Source: a virus. From it: 31,631 nt of DNA. The position numbers and the translations under genes were made by a program. The notes beneath the pieces are model-generated. The model was not told the DNA's origin and ran no database searches. It saw nothing but the letters and a program-made list of their open reading frames with translations. Location: IMG/VR virus record IMGVR_UViG_3300043436_003658, positions 1 through 31,631 of that record, one strand, 5' to 3'. Below, piece by piece: positions 16,605 to 24,438 of the stretch (the first letter of the stretch is position 1; each line of letters opens with the position of its first letter).

Positions 16605-17006
16605 TTACTTCTTTGCTTCTTTAGCAACAGGAGGATTGATTACATTTTTAAAAGGAAATGTATCTGCATTAACTGCAAACATTTCTACAAAAGCAATGAT
16701 ATCATCTTCATTTACAAGTGTATACTCATAAAATGTTTTGATTGCCTTGCGTTCCTCTTTGTAATTCTTGTTAACAGCTTTTCTTGCTTTAGCATTAACA
16801 ACATCTCCATTGTCATCTAATTTAGGAAACATATGGAATGTATCCTTTTGAACTGTAGAGATAATTGCTAACTGCTTTTGATCTGGAACATAAATACATT
16901 CTACATATGGACAGCTGTCATCTACTCTAATCATACTAAAGGTTGGCATTCCGCGATGGTCTTGTACAACAAGCATCATACTTTTTTGGTTGGTTTTTTC
17001 TGACAT
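16605..17006 (-). CDS. Hypothetical protein, 133 aa, probably highly expressed
   Basis: A soluble protein with a beta-rich first half (MMLVVQDHRGMPTFSMIRVD, then a VECIYVPDQKQLAIIST stretch) and a basic helical second half (KARKAVNKNYKEERKAIKTF), followed by EDDIIAFVEMFAVNADTFPF. No known domain. It is flanked by a strong terminator 19 bases after its stop and by two TAnnTTTG elements just upstream (17041-17048 and 17021-17028). It may thus form its own transcription unit and be made in large amounts, as would suit a structural or nucleic-acid-coating factor; this is inference. The gap to the upstream nuclease gene is 11 bp. Confidence 0.7.
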   Translation of the reverse strand: MSEKTNQKSMMLVVQDHRGMPTFSMIRVDDSCPYVECIYVPDQKQLAIISTVQKDTFHMFPKLDDNGDVVNAKARKAVNKNYKEERKAIKTFYEYTLVNEDDIIAFVEMFAVNADTFPFKNVINPPVAKEAKK

Positions 17007-17017
17007 ATATTTGTTTC

Positions 17018-18052
17018 TTACAAAGATATTAAATTGTTTGCAAAGTTATAAGGTAAGCTAAAGTCTTTATTATTAATGTGATAAGTAACTTGAGTATTAA
17101 TCATTTGAGTTAATTCTTCAGTCCAAGTGTCCATAGTTTGTTCACTTACAGGAAAGCAATATACATCATCATTTTGATCTACTACAATATAATGAAAGAT
17201 AACTTGATAATCAAATGCTCTGCCTCGTAATAAACTGTTTGCAAGGATTTTATAAATTACAGGTTGTAACCAGTAGTTATACTTTTTAACTGCATCAGGA
17301 AAGTCTTTAAGCTTACCATTGTGAGTTTTTAAATCACTAACATAGATTACTTTATTGATTCTGTCTACACGAATGGCATCTAGAATTCCTTTAACACCAA
17401 ATTGTAATTCATCTGGACGGTCACTTAATTCAATCTCTGTTCTAACTTCATCAGTTTCATCTTGTTTATTTAACAAGAATGAAGCTTTAGGATTACTAAG
17501 AACAGCTTGAGCTTTAGCATAACACTTATCCCAGGAAGCAACATCAACAATAGTTTTATCTCTACCTTCAATTTGAATTCTAAAATATTCTTTAGAATTT
17601 TCATTAATGATTTTGGTTAATCTTTTTTCATCACCTGTAAGCATAACGCCATTCTTGTCTGCCTTTTTATCATCTACTAAAGATTGATGTAAGTTTACAT
17701 CTTTAAGATAGTTGATGATCTCTTCAGCATACTCTTCAAGTTCTGATGCACTTCTTCCTAAAGATAATAAGTGTTCTAAACATAGGCGAGTACTATCTGT
17801 GGGTACAGAAATACCCATGTTGACAAACTTATTATTGAGTTCATCTGCTTCGAGAACCATGCAATGAACAAGGGAGCCTTCATCAAAATGTTTGGCGCTA
17901 TATTTTTCCTTTTCATTTAAGACATAATGATTGAAATATTTTCTAGGAGAATCAACCAATAGTTTTAGTGCACTTGGGCTAAGATTAAGGTTTTCTTTAT
18001 TTGCAAAGAATGCATCATAATGCATCTGTTGTACTTCATTTAATTCTTGCAT
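17018..18052 (-). CDS. PD-(D/E)XK exonuclease, RecE/Cas4-like
   Basis: 344 residues with the motif order of the PD-(D/E)XK nucleases of phage recombination. These are LSPSALKLLVDSPRKYFNHY at the N terminus, GSLVHCMVLE (59-68, the GxxxH motif), acidic GILDAI (D225), YVSDLKT (D240, K242) and WLQPVIYK (Q263 in the QxxxY helix). The S-x-S-x-x-x-L-x-x-SP-x-x-F/Y start is typical of RecE-type (exonuclease VIII, DUF3799) proteins, which resect double-stranded ends for annealing. A Sak4-like ATPase and an SSB are encoded in the same operon. It overlaps the upstream gene by one base (TAATG). Confidence in the nuclease fold is high; RecE versus Cas4-like end use is less sure. Confidence 0.87.
   Translation of the reverse strand: MQELNEVQQMHYDAFFANKENLNLSPSALKLLVDSPRKYFNHYVLNEKEKYSAKHFDEGSLVHCMVLEADELNNKFVNMGISVPTDSTRLCLEHLLSLGRSASELEEYAEEIINYLKDVNLHQSLVDDKKADKNGVMLTGDEKRLTKIINENSKEYFRIQIEGRDKTIVDVASWDKCYAKAQAVLSNPKASFLLNKQDETDEVRTEIELSDRPDELQFGVKGILDAIRVDRINKVIYVSDLKTHNGKLKDFPDAVKKYNYWLQPVIYKILANSLLRGRAFDYQVIFHYIVVDQNDDVYCFPVSEQTMDTWTEELTQMINTQVTYHINNKDFSLPYNFANNLISL
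17021..17048 (-). promoter_or_regulatory. Possible Bacteroidota-type promoter (-7 TAnnTTTG, two copies)
   Basis: On the minus strand TAACTTTG (17048-17041) and TATCTTTG (17028-17021) both match the Bacteroidota -7 element TAnnTTTG and lie 14-35 bases before the ATG at 17006. A clear TTTG-type -33 element at the usual spacing is not seen. The octamer TATCTTTG also occurs inside genes, so chance is possible. Confidence 0.3.
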
Positions 18053-19014
18053 TATTTTTTAAGTTTTAATTTGAAATCAAAGATTGAACTTCTTTCAATG
18101 TGGGGACTATAATAGTTGTCTGCAACTTTTTCAAGTATCTCATTACTTGCTTTGACACCAAAGATCTTTTCATATAGTTGAACTATTTGATCAGCATTTC
18201 TTGAATAAGATACAGTTGTATTATATCCTTTATTTATTAAAGGCATTATTGGAATCCTTACATTCTTTTTAATGTCTCCTTTCATGTGATTAATTATGCA
18301 AATTAATTCTATAAAAGAAGTGTATGGATTAATTGTATTCAATATGGTTACTGCAATTTTTTCAGTATCGCGATTGCTTAAAAGTGTTTTAACTTTATTT
18401 AACTGGTCACTTGTGATTGCTGAGTTATTACAATGTTTATATACTTCATGTATTGAAAGACATTTAAACTCATTTGGAACAAAGACACCTTCTAATGTTA
18501 AGACTTTTGATGCATCATGTTCTGATGACAAATGCCAATTTGAATTAGCATATTTATGTGCACTGTGCCATTGATAAGCCATTTGAACATAATCATTTTC
18601 ATCAATAAGTTCAAAGTCTAATGCATTGTTTAGCACTTCTACAGTTTTTTCATAATAAGAACTGTTATAGTTTAGTTCTAATACATCTTTTACTTTTTGA
18701 AAACAATATCTTTCTACTTGATCTAAAGCATGTATATAATAATCACAACTAAATTTTTGAACATCTCCTGATTTTATCTCAGCATCTATTAAAAGATTCT
18801 TTCTGATATCTAAAGGTGCATAGATTGTCAAATTTTTATTGGTGATTATGCTTTTAACATCATGTGTTTCAATTTTTATATTATCAATTTCAAGTTGTAC
18901 TTGAGGATTGAGTAAAAACTTTTCTGTTTTTAATTTATCTGTACTTCTAAACCAAGTAGGAGTTCCCGGAAAACAAATCTCCGGGAGCTTCACTACATTA
19001 ATATACTTTATCAT
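18052..19014 (-). CDS. Hypothetical protein, 320 aa, linked to the MoxR/VWA pair
   Basis: A soluble protein with no family I recognise. The N-terminal half is beta-rich (VKLPEICFPGTPTWFRS); the middle is helical with many Y, H and N residues. Around residues 200-235 it carries the two-helix motif AITSDQLNKVKTLLSNRDTE followed by KIAVTILNTI, which is shared with three other small proteins in the window. It is joined to the MoxR-like gene by an ATGA overlap and to the nuclease gene by TAATG. Co-translation suggests it may be a client, adaptor or regulator of the MoxR-VWA machinery; this is inference from context. Confidence 0.7.
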   Translation of the reverse strand: MIKYINVVKLPEICFPGTPTWFRSTDKLKTEKFLLNPQVQLEIDNIKIETHDVKSIITNKNLTIYAPLDIRKNLLIDAEIKSGDVQKFSCDYYIHALDQVERYCFQKVKDVLELNYNSSYYEKTVEVLNNALDFELIDENDYVQMAYQWHSAHKYANSNWHLSSEHDASKVLTLEGVFVPNEFKCLSIHEVYKHCNNSAITSDQLNKVKTLLSNRDTEKIAVTILNTINPYTSFIELICIINHMKGDIKKNVRIPIMPLINKGYNTTVSYSRNADQIVQLYEKIFGVKASNEILEKVADNYYSPHIERSSIFDFKLKLKK

Positions 19015-20207
19015 TCTAAAATAACATTGATTACTTCGTCCTCAAGCATGAGAACATTGTATTTGTTGTTAGAGTTAATTACCTTTTTAGCTAATACAAA
19101 TTTCAAATCTGCACCAAGGCATTGGCTTACTACAAGTTCTTTGACTCTTTCAATAAAAGCAGGGTTGATCTCCTTGTCTTTTACATTATAGATCATGTGG
19201 TTAATCAAACGTGTGGTCAATACATAAGCTAAATCTGAGCGATATGCAGGACCTTCTTTGATTAGTTCTTTAATCTTACCTTGTATTGTATCAAAGCTAA
19301 CTTTGGTGTCTAAGATATCCATAGGTGAAATCATTTTATCCAACTTGTTATGAATAAATGAAGTAAACATAGTAGTTACTTCAGGGCCTACGGCACCTTC
19401 ACCAATGTTTTGAATTAGCGCTAAGTTTTTATCAAAGTCTTTGATAGTTCTTAGTGAGTTATAGAATTTAACTAAGCTTCTTGGATTAACTTCTGGACGG
19501 TTGTCTTTGATAATTTCTTTACCATTTAGCAAAGTAAAGTTAATTGCGCGTTGGTCAATGCCTGATTTCTCAGCCCATTCAGCCCATACTTCTGGCTCCC
19601 AGCGCATATCAAATGTAATGTATCTTGACTTAGCTGCAGCATCAATGTCAGTTACATTGTAAGTACCGTCATCAGGATTTTCTGTAAGAAGAATTGTCCA
19701 TCCTTTTGGCAACGCCCAAGAAATATATCTTTGCTTGTCAATGATTTCCATAACAGCTTGCATAAAGCGTGGTGCTGCACGAGTATAGTCATCTAAGATA
19801 AGCACACCATTTTCTCCTTTACCGGAGATCCAAGCTGGCTTAGCATAACTCATTCGGCTTTGTCCATTAGCCTTCCATCCCTGTGCAGCAAAGGAATCCA
19901 TGACTTTTTCATCAACCCATTTACCTACTGCTTTGTCACCTTGCTTAGCAACCATCTGATATTCCTTAACAGGAATACCAACCAAGTCACCTAACTCATC
20001 TAACTGTGCAAGGTTAATAATTTCTACATGATTTATATTTAGCTCTTCGGCTAATTGTTCTACTACTGATGTTTTACCTAAACCTGCTGCTCCACATATA
20101 GAAACCGCTACCGGTTTCAAGTTATCTTCTTGCAATGCGCGATTGTTTAAGATAATGTGTGTTAATGTTTCCTTTAATTCTTTACTGTTTAATTGTACCT
20201 TATTCAT
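19011..20207 (-). CDS. MoxR-type AAA+ ATPase
   Basis: A 398-residue AAA+ protein. Walker A is GAAGLGKTS (39-47), followed by INLAQLDELGDLVG (the MoxR-type pore/insert region). Walker B is GVLILDDYTRA (134-144), then PRFMQAVMEIIDKQRY, a sensor-1 TILLTENPDDG, and sensor-2/arginine-finger region DAAAKSRYITFDM. These are features of the MoxR clade, whose members act as chaperones that remodel or load metal-binding and VWA-domain partners. The next gene (5 bp downstream) encodes a VWA protein with an HExxH segment, the classic MoxR-VWA pairing. The 3' end overlaps the 320-residue gene as ATGA. A GGAG lies only 2 bases from the ATG, too close for a good ribosome-binding site. Confidence 0.88.
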   Translation of the reverse strand: MNKVQLNSKELKETLTHIILNNRALQEDNLKPVAVSICGAAGLGKTSVVEQLAEELNINHVEIINLAQLDELGDLVGIPVKEYQMVAKQGDKAVGKWVDEKVMDSFAAQGWKANGQSRMSYAKPAWISGKGENGVLILDDYTRAAPRFMQAVMEIIDKQRYISWALPKGWTILLTENPDDGTYNVTDIDAAAKSRYITFDMRWEPEVWAEWAEKSGIDQRAINFTLLNGKEIIKDNRPEVNPRSLVKFYNSLRTIKDFDKNLALIQNIGEGAVGPEVTTMFTSFIHNKLDKMISPMDILDTKVSFDTIQGKIKELIKEGPAYRSDLAYVLTTRLINHMIYNVKDKEINPAFIERVKELVVSQCLGADLKFVLAKKVINSNNKYNVLMLEDEVINVILE

Positions 20208-20212
20208 AACTC

Positions 20213-21436
20213 CTAATTTAATTTAACTGTTTTTCCTGGTAAATGATCTGTATCACTACATTTTGTTGATAGAACCCACAATATGTTTTTTACTGGGGCA
20301 TCTGGTGCAGGTGCTTCACCATCTGTAAGATAGATAAGCGTTGTATATTTCTTCTTGTACTTGAGATAATAGTCAACTACAGGATTGAAATCTGTACCAC
20401 CTCTTTTCTTTATGTCAAGCGGGGTATTAGGTCTATATCTAATTGGATCTTGCATTTCAGTATCAGCAAATACTAATGTGAAATCATGACCGCATTTATA
20501 CATATGATGTATTTCATTCATAAACTCTTTAATCTCATCATCAGATACTGAAGCTGAGCTATCTATAGCAATAAGAATGTGAGACAACTCTTGTACGCGT
20601 ATGCCAAAGTCAAGTTCAAACCTTTTACTTTGCTTTCTTTTAGTCTTACGCATCATGCTCTTAGAGCTGTTACCAATATATCTTCTTAGATAAGCTCTCC
20701 AATTAAACTTAGGTGGTTCTATGTTCTTGAGAGCTTCCATTCTTTGTAAGACATTGTGCGGTATAGTACCGCGCATCTTTTGGACTTGCTCTACAACCTC
20801 TGTAAGCATTACTTCTAATTGCTTATCTACAAGTTTCTGTTGAGTATCTGTAAGATCAGCAAAGTCATCCCATTGGTGATCCGGAACCTGCATGTTGTTT
20901 TGTCCTTGTCCTTGAGTTTGCATGGTGCCATTATCAATAGCATCTTGAATAGCATCCAATAGACTTTGACCACCTGATCCATTGCCTTGACCAGGACCTT
21001 TTTCTTTTTCTTTACTTAACTTATCATAGTATGTATTAGTACCTTCTTCAGGTAACAATCCATAATCTTCAAATTTTTCAAGTGTACATCCGCCAGGTGG
21101 CAAATACTTTTCATCAATCTTTTGGTTAATCTCAATATCTTGAGAAATATTAGCCAATTCATGATTAGGCAAGTGTTTGTATTCTGTTATATGAAAGAAT
21201 GCAATGTGCATCAATTCGTGTTGCAACAATCCTTTTTTGTGGTCATCACTTAGTGATTGCCAAAAATCTGGATTGATATACAGTTTGTAGTTAATTCCAT
21301 TTAAACCTACACCGGCTGTAGGAACTTTAGTAGTCCATTCCTTGTTTAGGTGTAGTAACAACAAGCCATAAAATGGCTGCTCTAACATAAGATCTTTACA
21401 AATCTTTGTTAAATTCTTTTGGAGGTCGTAATTCAT
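20213..21436 (-). CDS. VWA-domain protein with putative metallopeptidase region (DUF2201-like)
   Basis: 407 residues. HELMH at 73-77 is an HExxH zinc-peptidase-like motif within LLQHELMHIAFFHI, following a YKLYINPDFW block. A Gly/Gln/Asn-rich linker covers about 148-190, a basic stretch (RKTKRKQSKRF) about 263-273, and a VWA domain starts at about 285. The MIDAS site is complete: DSSAS (292-296), T348 in GGTDF, and D372 in LTDGEAP. This matches the DUF2201 family (N-terminal putative metallopeptidase plus VWA-like domain), usually encoded beside a MoxR-like ATPase as here. It starts 41 bp inside the end of the 141-residue gene. Together they probably form a metal-dependent remodelling or protease complex with unknown target. 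Confidence 0.87.
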   Translation of the reverse strand: MNYDLQKNLTKICKDLMLEQPFYGLLLLHLNKEWTTKVPTAGVGLNGINYKLYINPDFWQSLSDDHKKGLLQHELMHIAFFHITEYKHLPNHELANISQDIEINQKIDEKYLPPGGCTLEKFEDYGLLPEEGTNTYYDKLSKEKEKGPGQGNGSGGQSLLDAIQDAIDNGTMQTQGQGQNNMQVPDHQWDDFADLTDTQQKLVDKQLEVMLTEVVEQVQKMRGTIPHNVLQRMEALKNIEPPKFNWRAYLRRYIGNSSKSMMRKTKRKQSKRFELDFGIRVQELSHILIAIDSSASVSDDEIKEFMNEIHHMYKCGHDFTLVFADTEMQDPIRYRPNTPLDIKKRGGTDFNPVVDYYLKYKKKYTTLIYLTDGEAPAPDAPVKNILWVLSTKCSDTDHLPGKTVKLN

Positions 21437-21821
21437 GTAGTGCAGTTATTTGCTTTAAGACTTCTTGTCTTTTTTCATAATCCCAGGTGTCTGTCATCAT
21501 ACCAAATACATAATTGTTGTAATAGGTAAAGAATGTTTCAATGACATATGCTTCACAAGGGTTTAAGCTGATATGAGTAACTAATTCAGCCATTCGGTTT
21601 ATCACTGGTTGACTTGTTGACCAAGGACAAATTGATTCCAAATGTTGAACTGTTTCTACAGAAAGATTATTTATTAAGGGCTCTAACTTAATATACCAAT
21701 AAGGCATATTTGCTTTGGTTGCTTTCTTAATAAGGGTTAGTTCTCCTAATCTTTTTTGTTCTGGATCTTCTGATTTAAGAAGTCGTATTATTTTTTGATT
21801 TATTGTGTTCTCTGAGTGCAT
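21396..21821 (-). CDS. Helical protein with the shared two-helix motif, 141 aa
   Basis: I chose the ATG at 21821 (MHSENTINQ); a start at 21878 would overlap the primase by over 100 bases and adds nothing recognisable. The N terminus carries INQKIIRLLKSEDPEQKRLG followed by ELTLIKKAT, the same two-helix motif seen in the WGR, 61-residue and 320-residue proteins. The rest is helical and aromatic (CEAYVIETFFTYYNNYVFGM). It overlaps the primase by 47 bp and the VWA gene by 41 bp. As the first gene before the VWA/MoxR pair it may be a cofactor of that pair; not provable here. Confidence 0.6.
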   Translation of the reverse strand: MHSENTINQKIIRLLKSEDPEQKRLGELTLIKKATKANMPYWYIKLEPLINNLSVETVQHLESICPWSTSQPVINRMAELVTHISLNPCEAYVIETFFTYYNNYVFGMMTDTWDYEKRQEVLKQITALHELRPPKEFNKDL

Positions 21822-22782
21822 TTTTAAAGATTGGTATAAAATGTAATCTTGTATTTTCACTACCATGTTGTTTAACACACTCTGCCATATCTTTTTCCAT
21901 GTTGAAATAAATATAGGGTATGCCGAATTGTTCTTTGTATTTCTGCATTGCCTTCATGCCTGCGACATCATTGTCAAACATTGTGAAGACATACTTGTAA
22001 TGCTGACGGTACTTGTCAATTTGTTGGGGAGTGATAGTAACATTCTCGCTATCCGGTGCAACTAAATCTATATTGGCCAACTTGAGTGACAGAAAAGCTC
22101 CGATGTCTTTTAAAGAAGATGCAATGATAAGGCATTGCTTGTCATAGGTAATTTGTTCTTCACCTTGAGTATATTCTTTTATCTTGAGGAACTTTGCTGA
22201 CTTTCTTGTGGGCTGATACAACTTATACAAGTCGCCTGCATTATTAAAATAACCATAGCACATAGTTGTTTGAAACTGAAGTTTTTCTTTAGTGTCTCCT
22301 TTAGTTACGCCTATGGTATAAGACTTGATGGGTTTAATGTTATATTTCTTTAGGAATGATCCACTGATTCCAAACTGTTTCCAAAACTCTGCATCTGCAT
22401 TAAGCCATGGTCTAGTCTGATAACTTAGTATTTCTTTGATTTCCTTTTGAAATGTTGCAATCTTATTAGGGACATCTGCATTGTCCTTGAAGAGTTCTAA
22501 TACTTTTCTGTAAGCCAGTTGTCTATCAGATAGATTGTATTGAGCTACAATAATATCTATTGCATCACCATATAGGCCTGATGAAAAATCTTTGAACCTG
22601 TATATTCCTTCTGCATCAGAATAGAAAATTACCATAGATGGATCTTCATCTTTAGGATTAAATATTGATCTAATCTTAATTGATTGACCATCTAGTGATT
22701 CTCCTAAAGCTAGAACCTTTTCCATGATTAGATTACTTGGAATAGGAAAATTTTTGTTGGTGTAATAAACTGTCTGAATCAT
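21775..22782 (-). CDS. DnaG-like (Toprim) DNA primase
   Basis: 335 residues. The N-terminal part has the DnaG-type core without zinc ligands: FNPKDEDPSM (42-50), then YRFKDFSSGLYGDAIDIIVA (61-80), equivalent to the SPF..D..PSF and DF..G..GD..dfv pattern of phage primases. The Toprim domain follows: CLIIASSLKD (217-226), FDNDVAG (269-275; D270, D272) and MEKDMAE (295-301). The first Toprim position, normally glutamate, reads serine here; a similar S-x-K-D form appears, from memory, in other phage primases. No helicase domain is fused; a separate DnaB-like gene exists. The ATG lies directly behind the U-tract of an intrinsic terminator, so primase should be made at a lower level than the upstream SSB. 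Confidence 0.85.
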   Translation of the reverse strand: MIQTVYYTNKNFPIPSNLIMEKVLALGESLDGQSIKIRSIFNPKDEDPSMVIFYSDAEGIYRFKDFSSGLYGDAIDIIVAQYNLSDRQLAYRKVLELFKDNADVPNKIATFQKEIKEILSYQTRPWLNADAEFWKQFGISGSFLKKYNIKPIKSYTIGVTKGDTKEKLQFQTTMCYGYFNNAGDLYKLYQPTRKSAKFLKIKEYTQGEEQITYDKQCLIIASSLKDIGAFLSLKLANIDLVAPDSENVTITPQQIDKYRQHYKYVFTMFDNDVAGMKAMQKYKEQFGIPYIYFNMEKDMAECVKQHGSENTRLHFIPIFKNALREHNKSKNNTTS

Positions 22783-22785
22783 AAT

Positions 22786-22819
22786 AAATAAAAAAGGTGG
22801 GCTAAGTTAATAACCCACC
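22786..22819 (-). terminator. Intrinsic terminator / attenuator between SSB and primase genes
   Basis: On the minus strand GGTGGGTTA pairs with TAGCCCACC (9 bp including one U-G, 6-base loop) and is followed by TTTTTTATTTATT. The hairpin begins 21 bases after the SSB stop, and the U-tract runs into the primase ATG at 22782. On the opposite strand no U-tract follows. Confidence 0.87.
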
Positions 22820-22840
22820 GTTAATTATAAAAACATTTAT

Positions 22841-23602
22841 TTATTCATCATCAAGATCAAATAACTCTTCATCATTCAATGTATCAAATGTATCATCTAC
22901 AGATGGCTCAATGAATACATCATTGTCTTCTGCTTCATCTACACCTTCGTTGAGTGATTTGTTTTCAGTTGCCTTAGCATCTTTCTTGATATGAACTGCC
23001 GGATCAAACTTAGTAACTAAGCCTCCTTCAATGGCAAATGGATTCTGTGCAAGCATGCGGTTAGGTAGATACATGTAGTATACAGTATAACCTTTAGCGT
23101 TTACAGATTCTGTTGCAGCGATACACCAAGAAAAGTATTTATCTTTAAGAATACCACTTCTTACAATACCTGAAAATAATTGTGTCCAAGTATCAAACTT
23201 GCCATCATTATCTTCTAACCATGACTCAGCACCTGCTTCAGTAAGAAGTTTTTGAAGGAACTCAAGAATTTGGGCAGATGCCAAAATCTCAAATTGCTTA
23301 CCTGTTTTCTTAGAGATACCTTTATTGTCTTTGATAGGCCAATCAGACATTTGAATTTTCTTAGTCTGACCTAAGTACTGACCTTTACTTGGATCACCAA
23401 ATACTTTATCAAAGCCTACAAACTCACCGCCAATTGGCTTAGTTTCTAACTCAATAAAGATTTTGTATTCCGGATTTTTAGGATCACGGGGTTGAGCAAG
23501 AGTCTCAATAGTTAAGTTATTGATTTTTGCTATACAGTTACCTGGCTTAATCTCTTTAGAGATATAAGACTTCTTTACTCCTTTTGTTGAAATTCCTGAC
23601 AT
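22841..23602 (-). CDS. ssb: Single-stranded DNA-binding protein (phage SSB)
   Basis: 253 residues: a beta-rich body (IAKINNLTIETLAQPRDP, then YKIFIELETKPIGGEF) and a KYFSWCIAATES segment with aromatic residues, ending in a highly acidic tail (last ~36 residues: DEAEDNDVFIEPSVDDTF and EELFDLDDE). An OB-like beta body plus an acidic C terminus is the design of phage SSBs (T4 gp32, T7 gp2.5), whose tails recruit replication partners. The location between the Sak4-like ATPase and primase fits, and resembles SSB genes of crAss-like phages. A strong terminator right after the gene suggests high, separate dosage, as expected for a stoichiometric protein. No catalytic motif exists to prove the call. 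Confidence 0.7.
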   Translation of the reverse strand: MSGISTKGVKKSYISKEIKPGNCIAKINNLTIETLAQPRDPKNPEYKIFIELETKPIGGEFVGFDKVFGDPSKGQYLGQTKKIQMSDWPIKDNKGISKKTGKQFEILASAQILEFLQKLLTEAGAESWLEDNDGKFDTWTQLFSGIVRSGILKDKYFSWCIAATESVNAKGYTVYYMYLPNRMLAQNPFAIEGGLVTKFDPAVHIKKDAKATENKSLNEGVDEAEDNDVFIEPSVDDTFDTLNDEELFDLDDE

Positions 23603-23632
23603 GTTACTTATTTTATAAATTGATACTAATTA

Positions 23633-24430
23633 CTAAATATAAATTTGATTCCAGTGAGTAATCAAATTATCATTCTCATCATATTCTGAAATGAGAACTT
23701 CTTTTCCTTCAAGTCTTTTGATTTTACAACCAGCTAAGACATCATCACTTGGCAAGAAACAAAGATAGTTTGCTTTACCAATGCGCGTCATGTATGCAAT
23801 GGCTTGTGCTTCTGCAGAAATAGATTGCTTGTTTTTACCAATCAAGTTTACATCATGTGATGTAATTTCAGCACCTTCTTTAAGAATGTTTGTCTCTTTG
23901 ACATGCGCAATATAAATAATATTATCTGCGCATTCTTCAATCATTTTGGTAATCTGTTTAAATGCTTGACGCAAATACTGATAACCTGAACCGTTAGGTA
24001 AGAAAAGAATGCTAGTGTATTTAGCTTTACCACATGTAGGCAATAGCCTTCCTGTAGCTTCATCTTTTTTAATCCAGCTATCCTTACCCATTGGTGTGCG
24101 CATATAGATTCTCTCCGCTTCTGTAATGCATAAATCCTCTAGCTTAGTTAGAGTATCAATTGCAATATACTTATACGGATTACCCGCCTGCTTAATTTTA
24201 GATAGAACTTTCTTCAAGTCTTCTAAAGTTGGTACATACATTACCATACCGTCAGCAGTTTGAATCTTATCTTCTAAATTAATTACAAGACAGTTATCTA
24301 GTGCGGCAATGGATGTGGTCTTACCAATCTTTGGTTTACCAAATACCAATAATGGACTAGGGTTTACCAACTTACTTTTGGTTGGCTTACTTGGTAGGAT
24401 AAAGTCATCTACCTGTTTTTCATTGCTCAT
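23633..24430 (-). CDS. Sak4-like RecA-fold ATPase (AAA_24)
   Basis: 265 residues: PSPLLVFGKPKIGKTTSIAA with Walker A GKPKIGKTT (31-39), LVINLEDK, Walker B-like YIAIDTLTKLED, then IIYIAHVKE (the motif with the conserved H) and SAEAQAIAYM. This is the layout of the short RecA-fold phage ATPases of the Sak4/AAA_24 type, which assist single-strand annealing recombination together with SSB. It is encoded directly before the SSB gene (30-bp gap), which supports the assignment. It starts 8 bp after the 173-residue gene stop. Confidence 0.85.
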   Translation of the reverse strand: MSNEKQVDDFILPSKPTKSKLVNPSPLLVFGKPKIGKTTSIAALDNCLVINLEDKIQTADGMVMYVPTLEDLKKVLSKIKQAGNPYKYIAIDTLTKLEDLCITEAERIYMRTPMGKDSWIKKDEATGRLLPTCGKAKYTSILFLPNGSGYQYLRQAFKQITKMIEECADNIIYIAHVKETNILKEGAEITSHDVNLIGKNKQSISAEAQAIAYMTRIGKANYLCFLPSDDVLAGCKIKRLEGKEVLISEYDENDNLITHWNQIYI

Positions 24431-24438
24431 ACTATTGA

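Noticed and set aside
18965-18985. Inverted repeat CCCGGA...TCCGGG
   Set aside because: It lies inside the first codons of the 320-residue gene, has no U-tract, and is only 6 bp; probably chance or codon-driven.
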